Below, piece by piece: positions 57,443 through 64,000 of a DNA stretch of 64,000 bases. The stretch covers positions 7,786,306-7,850,305 of the forward strand of contig NC_049997.1 of NCBI RefSeq assembly GCF_000003815.2. The letters are read 5' to 3'. The notes below the pieces were generated by a model. It was not told the origin of the DNA and searched no databases. It saw nothing but the letters and a program-made list of their open reading frames with translations. Both the position numbers and the translations under genes were made by a program. The stretch is from Branchiostoma floridae. Lineage: Eukaryota > Chordata > Leptocardii > Amphioxiformes > Branchiostomatidae. Position 1 is the first letter of the stretch. The number at the start of each line of letters is the position of its first letter.

Positions 57443-60400
57443 CTAACCAGATGTTCCTTTCACAACATCTTCCAAACTCATCCTCTGCAGAGAGATTGTC
57501 TCATACGCATGCCCCTCCCCCTTTTCGAACAGACAGGCGACCTTGGTCACTCCCCCTTCCTCGTACGCTGCAAGGTCAGAGTACGCGCTCGGCCCCTTGT
57601 GAAGCACGAGACCCTCACTCCATGTCCGACACCCGTCTTTGCTGACCTTGATGGACATGTTCTCACGGAGGGAGAGATGGTTTGGGTTGGCGAACAGGAC
57701 CCAGGTTTCGAACTCTGACCCTTCGGGACCGGTCAGGTTAGATGGAGGTGTGGCAGCAACGACAGAACCCTGCAACATACAAAAATGATTAAATATCAAC
57801 AAATCAAAAAGACACCAAAATTCACCATTTAGTGAAAATATTGTGTTATGATAAAGCTTTAAAAATGTCATAATAAAGTTTATTATAACAGGCTTCATAT
57901 TTCTGGTTCTTGAACTACACGGCTCCACCAGCAAGCTTTATATAAATCATAAACTTTAATTGATGGACAGTCTTTTGTTTGCCATATTGGCCTCACTTTT
58001 GATCTATCATGTCCCTTAAGAACCCAAAAGCTGACCTGACATTCGCCATAGTTCTTGACAGTCGGCATGACGGGGCCGGTCTTACACGGCTCCACCAGCA
58101 AGCTTTATATAAATCATTAATTATGATGGACAGTCTTTTGTTTGCCACATTGGCCTCGGTTTTGATCTATCAAGTCTGTTATTGCATTAAGATGTAAACC
58201 CCAAGCTGACCTGACATCCCCCGTAGTTCTTGACAGTCGGCATGACGGGTCCAGTCTTACACGGCTCCACCAGAGAGTCCACCAGCTGTCCCGGGGAGAA
58301 CGTCAGCCCGCCATCCTCGCTAAAGGACTGCTGCCGGCGAGCGTGCGGCCCAAGGGTACGGATGTTCAGACACAGCGAGGAGGAGCCATCTTTTTTCAGA
58401 ATCTCTACTGCCTAAAAAAAGAGTACATGCATATAGCGTTTAAAATCCAAACTTCTGTCATTTTTATTGCACAGCAATAATGATTTTCAGGACAAAAAGA
58501 TATTATATCACTTTAAATCTACTAAAACCCCAGTGTGCGGATGTTCACACAGAACGAGGAACTCATCTTTCTTCAGAATCTCTTAACTGCCAAAAATTAA
58601 AGAGAACATATATTAAACTGTTTAAAAGAGCAACTTCTGTTTGTTTTATTACATGGCAACATTGATCTTAAGAACAAAAACATCTCTTTTACTTGTAACT
58701 GGAAACTATGTGAAACCACTGCCCGCGCACCCAAAAAAGTCTAGGTTCGGCAGGTTTTTCTAGGGTAGGTCGGGAAACAGGAAACACAACATTTTTTTTC
58801 TCCTGGCCAAGGAAGACCCCCAACTGTTCCAGTAACACCTGGTGAGCTACCTGACATTCCGAGGTGTGCAGGTTCTCTGGCCTCTCAGGGACCTTCCCAC
58901 CTAACTGCCACGTTTCACCGTGGTCGTCAGAAAACACTACAAACGAGCAGACCACACAGCCTTGCAGGAAATCTCCTGAAAGAAATGGTTTGATGATGAA
59001 TTTCCCTACATCCCTCACACCCCTTCTAGTGAGTGGTATGTCCCAGTTGAGGTAATGAACAACTTTTATCCATTTTTTGTCATTAAAAAAAACGTACTGT
59101 ACTGACATTGAAACAGATAAAAAATTGATAGTCAACAAATGTGTTTTAGTGTATGCTCCTGTCAGCAAGTTGTAAAAGTTGTAAGCCCCAGTTGAGGTAA
59201 TGAACAACTTTTATCCATTTTTTGTCATTAAAAAAAACGTACTGTACTGACATTGAAACAGATAAAAAATTGATAGTCAACAAATGTGTTTTAGTGTATG
59301 CTCCTGTCAGCAAGTTGTAAAAGTTGTAAGCCAGCAAGTTTAAAAACTGCCGTCTAGTATTGCTTACTGCATCTTCAAATGTGTTTTGTTTAGGTCTCAG
59401 GGACCATTAACATATTACTCACATGTATTACCTAAGTCTATGGGTGTTGTAAAATTGAGTTTTTCTTATTCTCGTTTATACATTTGACATCTTTTAAGAA
59501 ATCGTGAAAAAGGAAATAAAAACAGTAGAGAAAAGAAAAACAATTGAAACAATAAAAAAGAAGGAATGGAAAGATAGATGCACCTGTCTTTCTTTCATTT
59601 ATTTTTTTTCTAAAAGAAAACAAAAAAACTAATGATTTACATAGGGACATGCCACTCTCAGAACAGGGGTGGGAAGGCTGATTTTTCTCTGCACATGAAC
59701 CCACCTGGCACTCGTTTGAATGGAAGTTGTCCCCTCCCTCCGGAACCTTCCCCCCCACGTGCCAGGTGTCCCCTCCGTCATCACTATACACCACAAAGGA
59801 CCGGTTCACACAGCCTCTCAGGAAATCTCCTACAATACATACAACATAGGGGTGGGTACCAGTTCAGAAAATTCAGGTCCAGGTCCGGTTCAGGTCCAGA
59901 GGATCAGGTCCAGGTCCGGACCTGAACTGGACCTGATTCATTATGTGAAAACTTGTGAATGGACGATACTCAAAACAATGGTCCATATTGCTACAAAGAA
60001 ATCTGTTTTGTGTGCCTTAAATAAGTATTTGACTCCCACTGGCATTTTAAAAATCCTACAAGGCTATCTACCTCTCTACCATTGACTGTAAAAGTTGGTA
60101 AAGATGACTATAGAGTCTAGTGCTTTGCTCTATTTTATTATTATTATTTGCCTAGACCGGTAACCCCGAAAACGTGCGAATGCCTGGCTACATAATCAGT
60201 TCAATTTCCGATCGGTCCAACATCCGGTCCACGGAATTTTTTCAGAGCCGTTTTTTCTTGACCGGTCCAATGAGAAAAAACGGTTTTGTACCGGTACACC
60301 GTACCAGTACCCAGCCCTAATACAACAGACTGGAGATGGGTTGCCATGTTAGGCTGTTCGATCCCGCATGTTTCTTTCTCCTCTGTTGTTACATTTGGTT

Positions 60401-63400
60401 CCCACACAAACCCTGCGAGTAACAGACCATGTGCCACACTGTGAGTAACAGGCTAAAGAAACAAGAAATTACACAGGGATATCAATCTCAGAGATTTGAG
60501 GACGAATCATGAAAAGAAAAGGGGGAGTAGTGTAACAGTGGGGGGGGGGTTAAGTAGTGCCAAACAGCCAAGCATTTTGGCTGATCAGCCTTTTCTGGCA
60601 TAGTGGAAATCCAAACGACACTGTTATCTCTAATTCGTTTCTTTAAAAAGATCATTTCAGTGGAAGCTGCTTTCTAGATTTTAACCTCAACTGAGACATA
60701 CCACAAACCATGCAATGTCCATTTTGTCAAAACTATACATTCTGAAATGATTGGAATTACATGAGATTGAATGAAGTGAAAATAATCAGCCATCAAATCA
60801 TTGTTAGCCTTCAAAAGCATCTGTAAGCAGCATATAGCAGCATATAGCAATTACTTTTAAATATCGCAAAGCAACACAGCATTTAAAGTTTGAAAAAAAA
60901 CAAAACAAGAACATAGTACTGTTTTTGATGTTTAATTTTGAAGTATAATAAATCCAGATCACTGCAAAGAATGATAGATTTTGTGATGGTGATGGTGATT
61001 GTAATTTTCTGTTTGCCATGGACTCGTCCACTTTGAAAGGGGTTGACATTGAAACGTTTTCAGAAATGGAAAGAGAAAATAATCTAATGATAATGATGGC
61101 TATCTAAAATGAGAGGGAGGATGCACCCTTACAAAATTCCACAATGAGAGTCCACCCCTGCTTTTCAGAATGGATCAGCCCAACAGCATCTGCAGAGAGA
61201 ATTAGTCAGATCTTTTCTATGTTAATTTTGAGTTTGTGTTGATCATGACTACGCAGGATATTCTAAAGGGACGTACTTGAGAACAAAAACCACCAGACCA
61301 ACTCTAAAGTCCGTCTGAACCAGGAAGTGGGGTAGGACCGTGGTCTTGGAGCTATCATTGAATTGTAGTGAAAAATGGAAAAAAAGATTAAAAAGTTTTC
61401 TCGGTCATTTTCATGAGCATTAGTCACACAGCTGATAAAACTTACTTGAGCTATTTGAATGAAAGATACAAAACTGTATCAAGGTAACGACATGGAAAAA
61501 TAGAGCAGAAAAACTGTCTGATTCACATTGTCTGATCAGGAAAAACTGTGACATGGACTAAAATTGCTATTTCTTGCTGGATTTGTCTGGAAAGCCAAGC
61601 TGCTGTAGCCTGAGTGCCATGTTCTGTAGTCACTGCTGGCTTAATACTTTCACTGTTCCCTGGTTAGCCCTAGGTCACATTTTCTAAACGGGCCCTGGAC
61701 GGTGTTGCGCCCCGAACCGTGCCTTGCCACAAACCGTGCCTATGCACGGTTTGGGGCAGTCCCCGCGTGCCCCAAACCGTGCCTGGGGAAAAAGCATGGT
61801 TTGGGACACGCGAGGACTGCCCCGTGTCGTGCCCAAGACTATAGATTTAACCACAAGGCACGGTTCGGGGTAAAATACAGATTCAGTTCGTTGTGTCAGA
61901 CCTCAGTGCACAATTATCTGAGGCACAGTTTGTGCCCCGAACCATGCTTTGCCCCAAACCGTGCCTGGGCACAGTTCGGGGCAGTCCCTGTGTGTCCTAA
62001 ACCGTGCTTGATCAAAGTGCAGCTGGACGTTGTCATGTTTATATGTGGTATATTTTGTAACATAAATGGAATGCACTATAGACGTGCTAAGTTCTCGCAA
62101 GATCAAGCCTTATTTGGAAATGATGGGCGTGAATAATTAATTTTCACTACCCCGTCAGTCATAGTGATTGACAGCGCTTCTGGGCACAGACCTGGGCAGT
62201 CGGGCTGTGCCCCGTTCCGTGCCTGAATGGGCACGGAATGGGGCAGGCACGGAACGGGGCATAACAGACGGGCAGTTTTCAGGAACAAAAAGTATGATAT
62301 AAAAGACGCCGAATTACACAAGACGTAAAGAGAATACTTTAGTAGTTATGGACATTATTTGTGTATTTTTTTTTAATGTATACATTTCTATTTTTCATTT
62401 CCACAAACAGCCTGGCCGGGCCCTGGTTTGGAAATGTGACGTTAGCCTGCAGAAAGTATTGAGCCAGCAGTTACGACAGATGATGACAATCAGTCTAGGG
62501 CTGTCTTTTAAGCTTTAAACACATGACAGGACACTCAGTGTGAGGCCTGCACATTGCTGTCAAGCTTTTACATAGTAACTGAATATTTCTCACACAAGTA
62601 CCTTCCTCATGGGTGGAACTTTTCTTCACCATATGGTTGCCGGGAGCAACCAGACGGCCAGACTTCAGCTGAATCCCATGTCCTGGAGCTATGTAAAATA
62701 GGATTATGTTAAAAACAGCTTTAAGCTATATTTAAGACAAAATTACTCAAGTCAAAACAAAAAAAGAGAAAAACTATTCTAACCGCCACCCTATAAAATA
62801 ACAGAACACTTGATGGTTAAACAAATGAGATCAGTTATTGAATGGGTAAAAATCACATGATATCATTTTCGTATATTGCATGATGAATATATTTTTAATT
62901 TTTTTAACAACATTGCTTACTCCAATCATTAAAGAAAAAAATTATCGTTCTAATTGTAGCACTATTCAATTGCGATTGTTTGAGTCCTAAAAAAGAGTAT
63001 AGAAATGTTTTCATTACCCATAGCGAAGCAGGCCCACTGTGGATTCTCCTTGCCCAGAACTTTGTCTGTGAGATCCTCAGGGTCACTCCAGGTCAAACCA
63101 TTGTCTTTACTCTGCATGGAAAAATACACTTTTATCGTTAAATTTCAAACTCAATGCTAAAAGTCACAACTTATACTGTACATTGTAAATACTGTTAACT
63201 CTTGATATTTCTAAGTTTGTCGTTTTCTATGGACACATTTCTCTTTTCTACTGTGAATAGGTGTCAGAGTCAGATTTTGTACATTGTGTTCCCAATATGG
63301 TTTCAACTGTGAACTCAGTAATACCGCAAACTGTTTAATATTGTGTTTCATTTCATTTATCACAAAACCCTAATTAGCCCAACTGTGTTACATCATGCTG

Positions 63401-63580
63401 TGAAATTAAGGTGGCTATGATGATATCGAGTGTGATCAAAATACCTTGACGATACAGAGCCTTATTTGGTGCACACCATCCCGAATCATGTCGTGTTCCG
63501 TAACCTGCGGCGGGATCGTGCCAAACAGGAGATGGATCGTTCCATTGGTCCGGTCCACAATAGGGGTGGGATTCATACAT
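57443..63580 (-). CDS. Sialidase (neuraminidase), 3' part; 5' exons beyond the window
   Basis: Complement of 63445-63580, 63018-63111, 62602-62688, 61127-61189, then one of 59705-59829 or 58851-58975, then 58211-58411 and 57443-57769. The frame is continuous to TAG at 57445. Visible family marks are Asp boxes (SKDNGLTW, SDDGGDTW or SDDHGETW, SEDGGLTF, SKDGCRTW), PGHGIQLKSGRL, the catalytic Glu in NECQ/SECQ, a substrate-binding Arg in LNIR and SLRENM, and the nucleophile Tyr in GPSAYSDLA. The layout resembles lysosomal NEU1-type and bacterial-type sialidases: cleavage of terminal sialic acids from glycans. The RIP motif, first Arg and any signal peptide should be in missing upstream exons. The donor of 61127-61189 (AAGG|gtgcat) is weak but chosen because it gives GDFL in phase; a stronger gtaagg six bases earlier would need a shifted acceptor. 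Confidence 0.85.
57905..58103 (-). pseudogene. Partial copies of the 3' end of the sialidase penultimate exon
   Basis: Bases 58032-58103 repeat the last 70 or so bases of exon 58211-58411 (LVEPCKTGPVMPTVKNYG) together with its gtcagct donor. A second, shorter scrap of about 25 bases (acacggctccaccagcaagc) is at 57911-57935. Each is followed by the same 'ttatataaatcat' and 'atggacagtcttttgtttgc', so the repeat unit is about 170 bp. No acceptor precedes the fragments. Confidence 0.8.
58525..58660 (-). pseudogene. Partial copy of the 5' end of the same sialidase exon
   Basis: 'gtgcggatgttca.acagaac' and 'catctttcttcagaatctct' match the first bases of exon 58211-58411 and its acceptor side, with decay including an altered acceptor. 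Similarity continues into the upstream intron ('aacttctgt'). Confidence 0.7.
58851..58975 (-). CDS. Sialidase alternative exon B (42 residues)
   Basis: A 125-base exon, acceptor ctttcag|GAGATT and donor CAG|gtagct, encoding GDFLQGCVVCSFVVFSDD then HGETWQLGGKVPERPENL and HTSECQ. By hand count it is identical to exon A at 28 of 42 residues. It has the same length and the same start and end phases, so it can replace A but not follow it. It has a normal pyrimidine-rich acceptor. Confidence 0.8.
59041..59330. repeat. Two-copy tandem duplication of about 145 bp
   Basis: 'cccagttgaggtaatgaaca' starts both copies (near 59041 and 59186). The copies are nearly identical through 'gtcagcaagttgtaaaagtt', which indicates a recent event. 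It lies between the two alternative sialidase exons. Confidence 0.95.
59705..59829 (-). CDS. Sialidase alternative exon A (42 residues)
   Basis: A 125-base exon, acceptor attgtag|GAGATT and donor CAG|gtgggt, encoding GDFLRGCVNRSFVVYSDD then GGDTWHVGGKVPEGGDN and FHSNECQ. It carries an Asp box and the catalytic Glu, as exon B does. Its acceptor tract is short because a transposable element begins 17 bases upstream. Confidence 0.8.
59847..60319. mobile_element. hAT-type MITE with 8-bp target duplication
   Basis: Ends 'taggggtgggtaccagt' and 'actgg' family right end 'gtaccagtacccagcccta' are inverted. The 8 bases atacaaca occur directly on both sides (59839-59846 and 60320-60327), a textbook hAT-length duplication. 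The interior holds caggtccaggtccggttca and ccggtcca words. No transposase. It sits in the intron directly before alternative exon A on the minus strand. Confidence 0.9.
61705..62270. repeat. Cluster of CCCCRAACCGTGC motifs in both orientations
   Basis: About fourteen copies of a 13-15 base word (gccccgaaccgtgcc, gccccaaaccgtgcc, gcacggtttggggc and so on) lie in two groups, 61705-62010 and 62205-62265. Many face each other a few bases apart and so form hairpins, for example accgtgcc...gcacggt near 61733-61752. They lie in a sialidase intron. A nested MITE remnant is likely, but no outer ends were identified. Confidence 0.7.
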
Positions 63581-64000
63581 CTGTAGGGAAAACAGAAACA
63601 ACAAAAAAAGAGATTTATCATAAATACAAATCCTTTGAGTGTATCTCAAACTAAAATTAGAAATAAAATGCTGTTCTTCTGGTTACCCAACACTGCCAGC
63701 AGACCGAATTAAAAACCTTCTACTTGCCATACATAGCCAGTGTTTACATAAGGGGGGCATTAACAGTTGAGTGGCCCACTGGCAAGACAACATTTCAGAA
63801 TGGACATCCCTAAGTCTGTTCGAAAGTCATAAACTATGGCGAGACAGAGACACAAGTCTGGAGCTACAATGTATCTTACACCAACCACCTCTGTCATTTA
63901 CACTTACAGTATTGATCCTGAAGAAAGTGACAGTGGTCGTTGAAAATTTGATCCTTGTGTACTTTTGTGTTGGGAAAAAGTGTAGCTTTGTACTATGATA
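63581..64000. other. Sialidase upstream intron
   Basis: No further sialidase exon (such as one with a RIP motif) was recognised on the minus strand. The only feature is the LINE scrap listed separately. Confidence 0.4.
63772..63850 (+). pseudogene. Second LINE ORF2 C-terminal scrap
   Basis: A plus-strand frame reads HWQDNISEWTSLSLFES then LWRDR, matching the tail remnant at 45705 (WQDNIADWTGLSL). It is decayed and short. A cctgaagaaagtgac...ttgaaaa run follows near 63916, loosely like the repeat core described elsewhere. Confidence 0.55.

Noticed and set aside
57895-58101. Separate small gene encoding LVEPCKTGPVMPTVKNYG
   Set aside because: It is a duplicated 3' fragment of the sialidase exon with no acceptor or independent start.
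61702-62136. 144-codon Pro/Arg/Ala/Cys-rich plus-strand frame
   Set aside because: It is translation of the CCCCRAACCGTGC motif cluster within a sialidase intron.

Overview
The window reads as a piece of a spliced, compact, repeat-rich animal genome. The best guess is a cephalochordate (amphioxus/lancelet, Branchiostoma-like). That rests on short GT-AG introns, a tandem array of intron-bearing class A GPCR genes, a prokineticin-like hormone gene, TRPM, Ras-like and sialidase genes, and a very heavy load of small inverted-repeat DNA elements in introns and spacers. The species is an inference from gene content and texture. There are two assembly gaps (27424-27582 and 29086-29185). No bacterial operon, phage or CRISPR structure is present.

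Layout, left to right. (1) 1-12.9 kb: three same-direction, two-exon class A GPCR genes (plus strand) in a tandem array, with homologous spacers, a transposon in the first spacer and a shuffled intron in the first gene. (2) 12.9-16.5 kb: no gene seen. (3) 16.6-30.1 kb: a 12-exon TRPM-family cation channel gene (plus). All exon phases fit and give about 598 residues, but the usual long N-terminal homology region is missing. (4) 33.2-40.9 kb: a secreted ten-cysteine prokineticin-like protein (plus) with two candidate signal-peptide first exons and one cysteine-rich exon. (5) 44.1-47.8 kb: a four-exon Ras-family GTPase of the RERG/RASL type (minus), with a possible distal non-coding first exon and TATA box near 51.2-51.6 kb. 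(6) 52.7-54.7 kb: a large inverted duplication. (7) 55.8-56.1 kb: a possible first exon and promoter of an unidentified minus-strand gene. (8) 57.4-63.6 kb: the 3' seven exon positions of a sialidase gene (minus), including two interchangeable 125-bp exons that look mutually exclusive; its 5' end lies beyond the window.

The genes show no sign of acting in one pathway; they are independent neighbours. The most unusual features are structural. The sialidase has two exons whose reading phase forbids using both, and a hAT-type element sits just beside the acceptor of one. In three unrelated genes, a fragment of the 3' end of an exon with its splice-donor region recurs in the following intron. The prokineticin-like gene has a duplicated promoter/first exon. 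A dispersed repeat family carries a hammerhead-like CTGANGAA...GAAAC core, often as head-to-head inverted pairs. No defence or other new multi-gene system was recognised.
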